Positions 16,091-25,699 of a DNA stretch of 64,000 nucleotides are shown here, in pieces. Location: NCBI GenBank assembly GCA_964460785.1, contig CAYWQB010000002.1, forward strand, positions 248,001 to 312,000. Reading direction: 5' to 3'. Below the pieces are notes generated by a model. That model searched no databases. It saw only the letters and a list, made by a program, of their open reading frames with translations, and had not been told where the DNA came from. Source of the stretch: CAYWQB01 sp964460785. GTDB taxonomy: Bacteria; Chlamydiota; Chlamydiia; Chlamydiales; CAYWQB01. A program made the translations under genes and the position numbers. Numbering within the stretch: the first letter of the stretch is position 1; the number at the start of each line of letters is the position of its first letter.

Positions 16091-17362
16091 ATGCATCCCA
16101 CAAAAAACCCCTTATTTATCCTTTCTTATTTGATACTTGAAGGGACTACAAAGACTCTTGCGCTACTCCCTCTACAGCTCCTTCGCTGCGTGGGTAAAAC
16201 TTTTGGCTTATCTCTATACCACCTATCTTCGCGCAGGAGAAAAATAACCCTACACAACTTAGCGATTGCAAGAACTCTTGGCTTATCTCATCACGAAATC
16301 AAGCCTCTTGCTAAAAAGCATTTTCAGACCTTTGGAGCTATTTTTTTTGAAACTCTCTACCTCTTTCAAAAAAAAGAAAAAGGATTATCCAAGCTATGCA
16401 AGATAGACCCTCACTTCACGATCGACAACACCCCTGTCATCTACGTCATGGCCCACAAAGGAAATTGGGAAGGAACTTTTCAGCGACTCTCTATAGAAAG
16501 AAAGATCTATGGACTTGTAAAATCCTTGAAAATCAAATCTTTAGACTTTTTCATTAATAAAAAACGCGGTCAATACCAAAACCCTGATTCTGTGGTAAAT
16601 ATTAAAAAAGGGCTGGCTAAAGTTATAAAGGGTTTTAACAAGGGCTATGCACTTCTCATGCTTTCAGACCAAGGCTACCTAGCAGGACAAGTTTATATGC
16701 CCTTTTTGGGAAGTATGGCCACACATATTTTAACACCCGCAGTGCTCTCTACACGCTTAAATATTTCTGTACGCTTTATCGATGTCACAATGAAAGACTC
16801 TCAATGGCATATCTCAGCCTCTGCGCCCATCACACCGGCACCTGATCTAAGCAAAGAGCAAAATATCTCTGCTATTCACACCAAGCTCTTATCCCTCCTT
16901 GAACAAAGCATTGCTCGGTCTCCTCATGAGTGGTTGTGGATATACAAACGGTGGAAATTAGGAGGCTATGGCCATCTTTCTAGAAAGCTTCGTGGAGATT
17001 ATATTCTTGCCATCCTTCCTGAAGAAGATGATGACTTTCAGCAAGCGAAAGAATGCCTGCCACTACTTAAAAAGAACTACCCAAACTCGAAGTTCTCTCT
17101 ATTTATCCCAGAAGGGAAAGAGAAGGAAGTTTCCCTGCCTATTTCATGCATCATGAGCTATTGCTCTCTTGATGAAACCCTGCTTGATGACTACACATAT
17201 CAACTTGTGTATAATTTTACTCCTGATAAGCGAGTGCGCAAGCATTACCTAAAGCAAGCAGCTAAGTATGTAGTTGAGCGCAAAGATCTCAAGGGTGGCC
17301 CTTCTTCAAAATCTCTATACCAAAAGCTTGAAGCCTATTTCGAAGCATCCAGTAAAAGATAA
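16091..17362 (+). CDS. LpxL/HtrB-family lipid A acyltransferase, copy 2
   Basis: 423 residues, a paralogue of the gene at 14317. Both share the N-terminal block SSRRRKITLHNLAIARTLG, the catalytic H-x4-E (VMAHKGNWEG) and the W-(F/I)-x-x-(H/K)-x-R-W-K-L element. Both also carry the same C-terminal extension beginning with R-K-(M/L)-R-G-(E/D). Divergence by eye is large, so the duplication is old. The pair may add the two secondary acyl chains of lipid A, as LpxL and LpxM do in enterobacteria. The gap before it is 93 bases and may hold its own promoter (TTGTGT, 16 bases, TAAACT at 16030-16057). Confidence 0.85.
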   Translation: MHPTKNPLFILSYLILEGTTKTLALLPLQLLRCVGKTFGLSLYHLSSRRRKITLHNLAIARTLGLSHHEIKPLAKKHFQTFGAIFFETLYLFQKKEKGLSKLCKIDPHFTIDNTPVIYVMAHKGNWEGTFQRLSIERKIYGLVKSLKIKSLDFFINKKRGQYQNPDSVVNIKKGLAKVIKGFNKGYALLMLSDQGYLAGQVYMPFLGSMATHILTPAVLSTRLNISVRFIDVTMKDSQWHISASAPITPAPDLSKEQNISAIHTKLLSLLEQSIARSPHEWLWIYKRWKLGGYGHLSRKLRGDYILAILPEEDDDFQQAKECLPLLKKNYPNSKFSLFIPEGKEKEVSLPISCIMSYCSLDETLLDDYTYQLVYNFTPDKRVRKHYLKQAAKYVVERKDLKGGPSSKSLYQKLEAYFEASSKR

Positions 17363-17371
17363 GATAGGCTG

Positions 17372-17917
17372 CTACTTTTTACGAGGCTGTGCCCGATATC
17401 CACATCCTTTTAAAATTCTTGGCTCTCCAAATCTTTCAATCTCTGGCCATAGGCGACAGACCATTGGGCGCAAAAAGTAATTCCCACATCTCCCATCTCT
17501 CTTAAGATAGCGACAGCCCATAGAGCGTAACCGCTTCCCTTCCAAGGCAAAAGGTCTTTCCTCTTTTGGGTAAAAGCCATTTATTTGGGTATTCCAGAGA
17601 AGGTAAAGGCTTCCCCAAACCCCTTTAGGCTGTTCCATCAAAATATGACGACAACAAGCTCCTCTTTTCTTACAAAAGCCCTCTTTCTTGTGAGGCGGCT
17701 TAATACAAAACCTTGCAACCCTTTGAGCTAAAACATCTAACAAAACAAAGGGCAAAAAAACCACCTGCACAGGCACCCGAATCCATAAAGGCAACCAGCG
17801 TTTCTTAACCTCTACCTTTTGACCGATATCAACCTGAGGAGAGCGATCATAAATTTGTGGTAAAGGGGCCATAGAGAGCGTGCTACTTTGAAGATTTTTC
17901 TGAAATGAACAAGCCAT
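17372..17917 (-). CDS. YkgJ-like zinc/iron-chelating cysteine-cluster protein
   Basis: 181 residues. The C-terminal half has the cysteine pattern of the putative Zn- or Fe-chelating YkgJ/UPF0153 family: CKKRGACC, MGCRYL, DGRCGNY, RPMVCRLWP and KGCGYRA. A hydrophobic segment lies near residues 45-70 (VPVQVVFLPFVLLDVLA). Family members are thought to bind a metal or iron-sulphur centre, without known function. It is convergent with the second lpxL-like gene (9-base gap) and divergent from the LysM lipoprotein. Confidence 0.65.
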   Translation of the reverse strand: MACSFQKNLQSSTLSMAPLPQIYDRSPQVDIGQKVEVKKRWLPLWIRVPVQVVFLPFVLLDVLAQRVARFCIKPPHKKEGFCKKRGACCRHILMEQPKGVWGSLYLLWNTQINGFYPKEERPFALEGKRLRSMGCRYLKRDGRCGNYFLRPMVCRLWPEIERFGEPRILKGCGYRAQPRKK

Positions 17918-18021
17918 TTTATTGTATAGAAAACATTTACATAAAATCTTGTGTATATATCAATACATTTGCCATGCTCGCAACGAGCCCAACAGTAAGA
18001 AACAGAGGGGGTTCATGCTCA

Positions 18022-18759
18022 ATGAAAGTCAAGTCTCTTCCATCCTTATTTTGCCTATTAAGCCTTGCTCTAACAGGCTGTCTGCCACAGCACTCTCCTT
18101 CTGCTTCTTATGCTAAAGAAGCGTTTAGAGAAGAGTATGAGCAAGCAAAAGTTCCTGCTCAATTCCCTCCTGATGAGCGAGTAGAAGATGTGAGCTTTAC
18201 AATAGAAGAGGATCTTCGATCTAAGTGGCAAAAGCAAAGTTATGAAACAATTGATGATTGGGTCTCACGCCTTAAAACATCTCTGAAAGAGAACCACCGT
18301 CAGCTGAAAGAGAAGCAGCTTGCTGTGCAAGTTCTCAAAAAGCAACAAGAAGACCTGTCCAATAAGGTCAACCAGTTAACGACCCGCAACTACCAACTCA
18401 CTGACAAGCTACAGCAAAAAGAGGGTGTGGCTGAAAAAGTGAAAAGAGACCTTCCTCTTATACCTCCCTTTAAGGTTCACCTTGTGAGGCGAGGTGACAC
18501 TCTCTTTAGCATTGCTAATCAGTACTACAAAGATCCGTCTATGGTTTCAAAAATCATGTCCTGGAATCGCGGGTGGATTCGTTATGCAAACCAATTGGCT
18601 GCAGGCATCCCTCTTGTGCTTTTTTCTCCAGGAGCCGCCCCATCAAGCCAGACAACTGTTTTGCGATTTATTTCTACTTTAGATGCTCAAAGAGATGAGA
18701 TTCTTGCCCAAAAAGAAAGCAAGCAACCTTCCTCTGGTGAGGAGGAAAACCGCTTATGA
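18022..18759 (+). CDS. LysM-domain lipoprotein with coiled coil
   Basis: 245 residues from the ATG at 18022, preferred over an in-frame start at 17905 because it gives a clean lipoprotein signal (MKVKSLPSLFCLLSLALTGC) with lipobox LTGC, and GAGGGG lies upstream. After the signal comes a charged helical region (about 75-135) predicted as coiled coil, then a LysM domain near residues 150-200 (LVRRGDTLFSIANQYYKD). LysM binds peptidoglycan or related glycans, so the protein probably links the outer membrane to the wall or the septal glycan. Its stop overlaps the start of the 2145-residue protein by 4 bases, so the two are translationally coupled and may act together. Confidence 0.78.
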   Translation: MKVKSLPSLFCLLSLALTGCLPQHSPSASYAKEAFREEYEQAKVPAQFPPDERVEDVSFTIEEDLRSKWQKQSYETIDDWVSRLKTSLKENHRQLKEKQLAVQVLKKQQEDLSNKVNQLTTRNYQLTDKLQQKEGVAEKVKRDLPLIPPFKVHLVRRGDTLFSIANQYYKDPSMVSKIMSWNRGWIRYANQLAAGIPLVLFSPGAAPSSQTTVLRFISTLDAQRDEILAQKESKQPSSGEEENRL

Positions 18760-21700
18760 GTTCCCTCCCTCCTTCTGATAGCTCTTTCATTTGGGAAGAT
18801 TTTCAGGGAGACCTTGAGCAGCTCCGTGGGCAAATTACTCCCCCCAAAAAACCATGGGGGCGCTGGGCACTTTATAGTTTAAGTGCTGTTGCTCTAATAG
18901 GAGCCGGCATCATCGGATGGGACTACTACCTTAGTTTGCAGGTTGATCAATCGCTAGCAAGCCAAGGGATTGACCCTCAGCAAGACCCTAATTTAGCACA
19001 AGTTTACCTCACTCTAAATGCAGAGTTCCCTAGCAAAGAAGAATTGAAAAAAGCGATTCAAAAAGCCCTTTATTTAGCAGAGAGTGCAGCTAATACAAAG
19101 GGGCAAAGTTCATCTACAATGGGCAGTGACTATTATCATGCTCTTATTGAGGCCATGAGGGGTCTTTTGCGCTTTCGCCTAGAGGGATATTACAGTAAAA
19201 ACAACCCTGAAGACCAAACCTTTTATCATACGACTCTTGATCTAATTGGCTCACAAACAATCACCTATGTAGATGACAACTTCAGAGATGTCCTTCCCCT
19301 TTTACAAACCACCCACCTTCAGAAGCAAATCAAGATCCTCCAGGATAAAAAGGCCCCAGCAGCACAAATTACAGAATTGAAACAAGCTTTAGATCAAGCA
19401 AAGCTCAAAAACTCAGGGACCTTAGCTAATGCAGCATACCAACTTGGCTTATGGTTGCGCTATAAGCACCAAATCAATGGTGCCCAAAAAGCATTCACTA
19501 TTGCTAGGCAGTATGTTGAGGGGTATGAGCGTGAAGGCAACTATTATCAAGGGCTTCCCCCTAAACAATTTTCCCCTCTGTGGACTGAATATGCAGCATC
19601 TTTAGAAAACTTGGCAGCAATTGCATATCAGGGAAAGCTTTTTCGACAGGCTCGCTCCTATATCTTGCGCATCTTTAACACCCCCTACAAAACTCCAAAC
19701 CACCTACAATACTACTCCTGGGAAGAGGATAACCTTAACTTACTCAGCAAGCGGATCGGGTTACTAAAGCAAGACTTACAGGTATTAAACCTTGCTCTTA
19801 ATCGCACATCAGAGCTACCTACCAAGCCCTTATTCCAAACAAGTCAGCACTGGGTTGTCAACTGGCAAAAGCTAGCAGACCGCCTTCGAAGGACCAGTTT
19901 TTACTCAAAAAAAGACCCCCTGTCTAATGAGATTTGGCAAGCCTTACCTCCTTCTATTCGCTCGCAGTTCTTATTAAAAAGTGGGATTTCCTGGCTAACA
20001 CCTAGCTTGAAGAGTGAAATTCTTTCGATCCTGAATACGATTATTAAAAAAGGAAAACTCCGCCCTGACTCCAAGCTATTTTCCAGTTCTTCAGACCTTT
20101 TTTCTGAAGACCCATTGCTCAATCATCAATCAAAGATCAGTAGCTTAGTTAACCATGAAGTTCTCAACCGCAAAGTCTTTGATGAAGCTTTTGCCTCCGA
20201 GCTTTATGATGACTTCCAATTAAGTGATGGGACAGCTCTTCATCAGTCATTGAACCAGGAGCAAAAAAGCCAATTTCTAGACCTTCTACAAGAAGACCTT
20301 CAAGAGGCTAAATCCCCAGAAGAGAAGTCACACCTCCACAACCTCATTGAGCAGGCGCAGCAAAGCCTGTCCCCTATCACAATCATAGATTTTAAAAAGT
20401 TTTTAGAGAGCAAGATACACTCCTATCAACGCAAAGTGACCCGTGCAGAAAAAGCATATGAACAGCAAAGCAAGCACTTAGAGCACATTCAAAATGAACT
20501 ACATGCCTTAGAAAGCTTAGATACTCTAGATACAGAGACGATCCTTGATCTACGTAAACATGAGTTGGCCCTTAAACGAGCCCAACTTCTTCAAAAGTTT
20601 GAAAAAGAACAAAATCAAGCGAAACAAACACAGGTCCACCAACTCATTCAGTCACTGTTCTCTGGTTTTCAAATCCTACTTAATCAGAAGCAAAGAGAAT
20701 TAGCCTCTCTCACCGACCGCTATAATCGCATGAGGAATGAGAGTCTAAGTGGCAATTTACAAACGATTGCAACAACAGATAGTCTTCTTAGTGTGCATGA
20801 GCAGTTACTTAATAAATTAAGAGATGTCCGCTCCTCATTTAAAGGGAAAGCAGCGACACAGCTACAGCGAGAGATCCAAGAAGCAAGTGATGAGCTACAG
20901 GTTCTGAGAAAAGAGCAAGGTGCTTCTCCAGTTATAGGAAAAGAACAAATACTAGAGTCTAAACAAAAACAGGCTATTCAAGACTTAGAGTCATACATGA
21001 CCCCGGTTCGAGAGCTAACTCAGCTACTTGTTAAAAGGGAGTCTGATATTAAGTCTATCCAAGAAAAGCTCTTGGGTATCCGCTCTGAGATTATTCAGTT
21101 AGTGGGCCAGCAAGGAAAAATAGGCTCCATACAAAAGCTCTCACAAAAGCGCACGCGCTATCTACTCCTAAATATAAAAGCGATTGAGGCGGATGACCTA
21201 AATGGAAAAATCCGCCAGATGAATGATCAGATCCAAGAAGAGTACTTTAGACTAAGCTACTTGATTCAGCAGGAAAAGCAGCTACGTACCACTCTTGCAT
21301 TACTTTTGCCCCAAACAAGTCCTGAGCTAGACCCTCTTGACCAAGAAGAGCTAGAGACCCTACGGCAAAAGCTAGAAGAGCAAGAAAAGCTATTTGCTAG
21401 CTACCAATCTATATGGAGAGAAGAGGAACTTCTCTCTGAGCTTGAGCTACAAGAAACGTTGTATGCAGATGCATTGCAGTATATCAACCAAACGATCGAT
21501 AGCATCCTCACTCTTGAGCAAAACCAAGTCTATGATCTTAATCGTGCTGTGCAGCGACTGATTCAATCTCATAATGAGCGAGAGCGGATCAAGAGAGAGC
21601 TCCAAGACTTTGTCAAAGAAGACCCCTCCTCTACCTTAGCACAAGAAGATGAATTAGAAGCTGGGGGGTTCTACCTAGATGCTGCGCGCTTTTTTGAGTA

Positions 21701-24700
21701 TGAAGCTAAGCTAGGATGGAATCTTTCCCTTTATGAGGAAGCGTTTACAAAGCGCAGTGGAATTGTGCAAAGAATTCTTAGCCTTGTTGAAGAAAAGCAA
21801 ATGGTAATGGAGCAAAAGCGTGAAGCCATTGCCTCTGAAGACCAGCTGCTCATCGATGAGCTTTCTCCTCACCTACACAAAATTGAACGGCAAATTGCTC
21901 AACTGGGAGAGCAAGAGGTTCAAGTCAACAGACAAATTCAAAGCTATACAAATGCCTTTCAGAAAAAACTGAAGGATTCTCAAGCAAAAAGAGGAGAGTT
22001 CTTACTTACAGAGCAAAAGGCTCGTAGTCGCTTAGCAACAGTACAAGAAAAGCTACAGAGTCATGACATCACCTTTCTCAAAACGACACAGGGCCTTTTT
22101 AAAAACTTCCAAGATGTAGATAAACTACTTACAGAGAATAAGCTCCCCACGACAGATAATATTGACGCTTTACTCGCTCAAGAAGAAAGCCGTGTAGCAA
22201 ATCTTCGCTTGTTTTACTCTCAACTTGTCTTAGATAATTTCTATAAAGCAAAAGCTCTCTGGCTTCTTGGCCTTACCTATTATGAGCAAGCAAGCATGGA
22301 GAGCTATTCTGAAGCGACCCAAGCGACCAGTATCCCCCTAGATCAGCTTATAGATGAAAAACATCATGTTTCTCTATTTTATGAAGCCTTTGAGCCTGAA
22401 CTTTCCGTTCCTGCAAACTTTCAGCTCCCTAAAGGCGATCAATATGAGGAGGAAAGCAACCAGGTAAAGCTCTCAAGCTGGATTTTATCTTCTGAAAATA
22501 GTGCGATAGAAATTTTTTCTAATTTACTGCCAAACTTCATTACCTCTTCTGTCTTAAAGGAAAAAGAAGGCTCCGTTCTTTCTCTACAGCAACAACGGCA
22601 GCTCTATTTATTTTTTTCTGAAGCTCAGCTTCTGACTGGAAAAATCTACCTATCCAGAGCAAAAAAACAATTACAGGCCTCTCATAAAGAGCCTAAGTTA
22701 CAGGAAGACCTCCTTCAAAAGTCTCAATATCACCTCGAGCAGTATTTCGACTTACAAAAAAATGCATCGTTATCTTTCCCAACATTTTACTATGGCGCCT
22801 CTCCCTTCCAGTTTAAAAACCAAAAAGCAAAGCGCCTAGGACAGGCCTCTGTCCTTCTTGCTCAAATCCTTTACCTGAAAAAAGATTACCTCCAGTCGAT
22901 AGCACTACTCCAAGACTACCTGCGAAATATTTTGTCTCATGACTTTCTGGGAGAAGAGGACATGTCTTCTGATCTCATTGGGGTAAACAAGAATATTCAG
23001 GTTAAGGACCTCAACTTTCAAGCAGGTATTGACCCTTTTTATTCTTCAGCCCTTGCTAAAGCCCCTTTCTCACAGTATGCACTATATCAGCTAGGCCTCA
23101 ACTACCAAAAGCTTGCCCAAAATGTAAATATTGAAACCTTTAGCCCTAGCGACCCTATTTTTCAAGAGAAGGAAAAGTACTTTCGCAGCTACACAAAGCG
23201 AGCTCTAAACTACTTCACGCAACTCATCCAAGTGGAGCTTTACTCTCCCATTCGCTCCTTAGCACTTTTCCATCGTGCTATGCTTTGGAAACAGCTTGGG
23301 AATTATGAATCGGCTCGATCAGATCTTATCAACTTAGCCAACTTGACTGACTTAATGGATCAAGAGGCTTTATTGGAGTATGGGTACCATATTGATTTCC
23401 CCATGGCCACCCTCCCCAATAAGCAACTTGTCCATCTCGAGCTAGGCAAACTCTACTTTGAAAATCAAGACTATGATGCTGCTACACAAGCTTTCCAAGA
23501 GGCTTCTAGAGGTGATGAGACACACCCATTTATCTTTGAAGCAAAAGTTAAGTATGCAGATGCCCTGTTTGCACAAAGGCGCTGGGTAGAAGCCGTCTAT
23601 ATGTATGAACAGCTTGTCCAAGAAAAAATGGATGAGGGCCCCATTTTCTATGTCCGCTATGCACCGGATATTTACCTTAAAATGGGCCAAGCTCAACTTG
23701 CCCTTTCTAGCCTTTCAGATGCAAAGCTTGCTTTCAAAAGCCTATTTCAATTTGCTCCCATTGAGCTTATGGTCAATGATCAACTTGATCTCAACTCAAC
23801 CGTTGGTTTTGATCAGCTCACCCGTGACTACAGAGACTCTATTCGTCCTCTAGCCCTAGCAAGCTTTTATTTAGGAGAAATAGCCAACCAACGCCAAGAG
23901 CTCTCCAAAGCGCGCAAGCACTATCAAAATGCTAAAAAGCTCATTGCTCATATTCCCTGGAAGCAAGATAGTCTTCTGCGGTTAAGCTCTCAAGAACACT
24001 ACCAACAATACATCCATGAGTGGCAAGTCAAAACCGCATGGTCTTTATTAAAGCTAGAGTGCTCAGAACTCTTCTCTAGTACTTTTAGCCTCTCGCAGCA
24101 GAACCTCAATGCGTTTCAATTCAAAATGTCTTCAAGACCTATTGAAGACCTGATACAGCGCACTCGTGAAGCCATCTCTAGTTATCGATCGCAACGCTCT
24201 ATGTTTCAGGAGATGTATCAAAAGCTAACAACCTTTCGTAATGAAGAAGAAAAAAAGACGTCCTCCTACCAAAAACGGTTACAATATGAGAGGACCTTCA
24301 AGCGTCTTAGAGATCAAGGATCCCCTGAATACTACCGTCTTCTTGCTTTACAATCGGTTGAAAAAGATATTCAACGCTTACAGGCTCTTTCTCCAACAAC
24401 CCTTGTGAGCGAGTTAATTGCCCTGTACCCTGAAGGAAGTATTGAGAATCAAATCCTCAACTCATTTGCTCTTCTTTTCGCTAAAAATCTTTCTCTTTCT
24501 CCTGAACAAAGGTCTTGGATGGAATCTTCCATGCAAAACCTTGAAAACCTACTCACAATTCCTCAGTTTAATGAGACGGCCAAAGAGATCTCTAAGGCTC
24601 TAGTAACCTGGGTTCAACTAGAGCTCTCCAAAACAAAAATGGATCCTCGGTTTATCCCTATTGATTCTGAAAGCTCCATTTTTACGGAGGTAGATTACTA

Positions 24701-25193
24701 CCGCGCTTCCTGCCTTGTAGCTGTTGGAGGCTCTGACAGCTATCAGCAGCTCACCCTTCTTGCGAAAAAGTACTTAAACCTACTTGAAAAGGCTCCAGAA
24801 GAAGTCTTAAACCCTACTTCTGCATGGCGCATTATTGAAATCACGGCCAATATGGCTAGCCACCAACAGGACTGGGAAGCTGCTGTCCATTTTTATGAGC
24901 CTTTATTACGCCAATCTTCACCTGCGACTTTTGCCTTACCTGAAGAGTGGGATCGCCACCAAGCGCAGTTCTACTTTGCTGAAGCTCTCATAGAAACAAG
25001 CTCCTCCGAGCTTGCTCAGGCTGTTTTTATGGAAGACGGATATGAAAAAGAAACTCTCCTCACGAAAGTTGATCAAGAGAAAAGGCAAGCCCTTCAATTA
25101 TTTAAGGACCTCAGCCAATTATCTGCAGACAATGTAGAAAACCAGTTGATCCGTATTCAAGCTGCAGAAAAGTTAAAAGAACTAAATATCTAG
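18756..25193 (+). CDS. Giant membrane-anchored TPR/coiled-coil protein (2145 residues)
   Basis: A single membrane segment near residues 37-60 (RWALYSLSAVALIGAGIIGW) follows a short cytosolic N-terminus, so nearly all of the protein should lie in the periplasm. Residues 60-330 and about 1080-1780 contain helix pairs with TPR-like consensus (for example LGKLYFENQDYDAATQAFQE and ALYQLGLNYQKLAQN). Residues about 540-1080 are long Glu/Gln/Lys-rich coiled coils (for example LQDKKAPAAQITELKQALDQ earlier and QKREAIASEDQL later). No catalytic domain is seen. It is coupled to the LysM lipoprotein (ATGA overlap) and followed after 10 bases by the FlgN-like gene. A scaffold spanning the periplasm is the simplest guess. 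I recall no equivalent gene between the matching Chlamydia genes. Confidence 0.8.
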   Translation: MSSLPPSDSSFIWEDFQGDLEQLRGQITPPKKPWGRWALYSLSAVALIGAGIIGWDYYLSLQVDQSLASQGIDPQQDPNLAQVYLTLNAEFPSKEELKKAIQKALYLAESAANTKGQSSSTMGSDYYHALIEAMRGLLRFRLEGYYSKNNPEDQTFYHTTLDLIGSQTITYVDDNFRDVLPLLQTTHLQKQIKILQDKKAPAAQITELKQALDQAKLKNSGTLANAAYQLGLWLRYKHQINGAQKAFTIARQYVEGYEREGNYYQGLPPKQFSPLWTEYAASLENLAAIAYQGKLFRQARSYILRIFNTPYKTPNHLQYYSWEEDNLNLLSKRIGLLKQDLQVLNLALNRTSELPTKPLFQTSQHWVVNWQKLADRLRRTSFYSKKDPLSNEIWQALPPSIRSQFLLKSGISWLTPSLKSEILSILNTIIKKGKLRPDSKLFSSSSDLFSEDPLLNHQSKISSLVNHEVLNRKVFDEAFASELYDDFQLSDGTALHQSLNQEQKSQFLDLLQEDLQEAKSPEEKSHLHNLIEQAQQSLSPITIIDFKKFLESKIHSYQRKVTRAEKAYEQQSKHLEHIQNELHALESLDTLDTETILDLRKHELALKRAQLLQKFEKEQNQAKQTQVHQLIQSLFSGFQILLNQKQRELASLTDRYNRMRNESLSGNLQTIATTDSLLSVHEQLLNKLRDVRSSFKGKAATQLQREIQEASDELQVLRKEQGASPVIGKEQILESKQKQAIQDLESYMTPVRELTQLLVKRESDIKSIQEKLLGIRSEIIQLVGQQGKIGSIQKLSQKRTRYLLLNIKAIEADDLNGKIRQMNDQIQEEYFRLSYLIQQEKQLRTTLALLLPQTSPELDPLDQEELETLRQKLEEQEKLFASYQSIWREEELLSELELQETLYADALQYINQTIDSILTLEQNQVYDLNRAVQRLIQSHNERERIKRELQDFVKEDPSSTLAQEDELEAGGFYLDAARFFEYEAKLGWNLSLYEEAFTKRSGIVQRILSLVEEKQMVMEQKREAIASEDQLLIDELSPHLHKIERQIAQLGEQEVQVNRQIQSYTNAFQKKLKDSQAKRGEFLLTEQKARSRLATVQEKLQSHDITFLKTTQGLFKNFQDVDKLLTENKLPTTDNIDALLAQEESRVANLRLFYSQLVLDNFYKAKALWLLGLTYYEQASMESYSEATQATSIPLDQLIDEKHHVSLFYEAFEPELSVPANFQLPKGDQYEEESNQVKLSSWILSSENSAIEIFSNLLPNFITSSVLKEKEGSVLSLQQQRQLYLFFSEAQLLTGKIYLSRAKKQLQASHKEPKLQEDLLQKSQYHLEQYFDLQKNASLSFPTFYYGASPFQFKNQKAKRLGQASVLLAQILYLKKDYLQSIALLQDYLRNILSHDFLGEEDMSSDLIGVNKNIQVKDLNFQAGIDPFYSSALAKAPFSQYALYQLGLNYQKLAQNVNIETFSPSDPIFQEKEKYFRSYTKRALNYFTQLIQVELYSPIRSLALFHRAMLWKQLGNYESARSDLINLANLTDLMDQEALLEYGYHIDFPMATLPNKQLVHLELGKLYFENQDYDAATQAFQEASRGDETHPFIFEAKVKYADALFAQRRWVEAVYMYEQLVQEKMDEGPIFYVRYAPDIYLKMGQAQLALSSLSDAKLAFKSLFQFAPIELMVNDQLDLNSTVGFDQLTRDYRDSIRPLALASFYLGEIANQRQELSKARKHYQNAKKLIAHIPWKQDSLLRLSSQEHYQQYIHEWQVKTAWSLLKLECSELFSSTFSLSQQNLNAFQFKMSSRPIEDLIQRTREAISSYRSQRSMFQEMYQKLTTFRNEEEKKTSSYQKRLQYERTFKRLRDQGSPEYYRLLALQSVEKDIQRLQALSPTTLVSELIALYPEGSIENQILNSFALLFAKNLSLSPEQRSWMESSMQNLENLLTIPQFNETAKEISKALVTWVQLELSKTKMDPRFIPIDSESSIFTEVDYYRASCLVAVGGSDSYQQLTLLAKKYLNLLEKAPEEVLNPTSAWRIIEITANMASHQQDWEAAVHFYEPLLRQSSPATFALPEEWDRHQAQFYFAEALIETSSSELAQAVFMEDGYEKETLLTKVDQEKRQALQLFKDLSQLSADNVENQLIRIQAAEKLKELNI

Positions 25194-25203
25194 AGAGGCA
25201 TGA

Positions 25204-25617
25204 ATGAGTCATAATCCATCTTCTGCCCTTCAAGATATGAGCAAAGGACAGGTGCTTTATATTCTGCTACAAAAGGAAGCAGGATACTATGATGCCATTG
25301 CTAAACTGATCGAACAAGAAAAGCAGCTTCTTCTACAGGGCTCCCTCACAAAAGAAGTTCTTTCTATTAATAAGAAAAAGCAGTTGCTATTCAGCTGTAT
25401 TGAAGACCTAGAGGCAGCCCTTGTTCCTCTTAAAAGACGATGGACTAAGGGAGAAAGAGAAACAGACTGCTTTTTTCAAAAGGTTCAACAAGAGCTCATT
25501 CGGCTTGATAAAATTCTTCAAGAGATCCTTGCTGCTGACCGTAAGAATCAGCAGCTTATGCGCCAACACTTAGCCTCTCTCAGCAATAGAAAAAAAGCTC
25601 TAAATAAAGAGTCTTGA
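25204..25617 (+). CDS. FlgN-like secretion chaperone candidate
   Basis: 137 residues, all helical. It has the FlgN layout: an N-terminal helix LLQKEAGYYDAIAKLIEQEK, a lysine-rich turn near KKKQLLFSCIEDLE and a last helix with many Gln, Asn and Lys (LAADRKNQQLMRQHLASLSN). FlgN proteins are cytosolic chaperones that deliver hook-associated proteins to the flagellar export gate. The call rests on pattern and length, not on an invariant motif. It lies directly upstream of a FlgS/FlgR-like kinase and regulator, and Chlamydia has a small unnamed gene at the same place. It might serve the type III system if no flagellum exists. Confidence 0.5.
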   Translation: MSHNPSSALQDMSKGQVLYILLQKEAGYYDAIAKLIEQEKQLLLQGSLTKEVLSINKKKQLLFSCIEDLEAALVPLKRRWTKGERETDCFFQKVQQELIRLDKILQEILAADRKNQQLMRQHLASLSNRKKALNKES

Positions 25618-25619
25618 GC

Positions 25620-25654
25620 CCCCTTCCCATAGAAAAAAAGGGGTTTCATCCTTT
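25620..25654 (+). terminator. Possible terminator or attenuator before the kinase gene
   Basis: CCCCTT (25620-25625) can pair with AAGGGG (25638-25643) around a 12-base A-rich loop, followed by TTTCATCCTTTT. The loop is long and the T-run broken, so it may only reduce read-through from the FlgN-like gene into atoS. Confidence 0.3.
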
Positions 25655-25699
25655 TAAAAATATTGATATGTACAAGTTGAGGGTACGAGGGGTAGTTCC

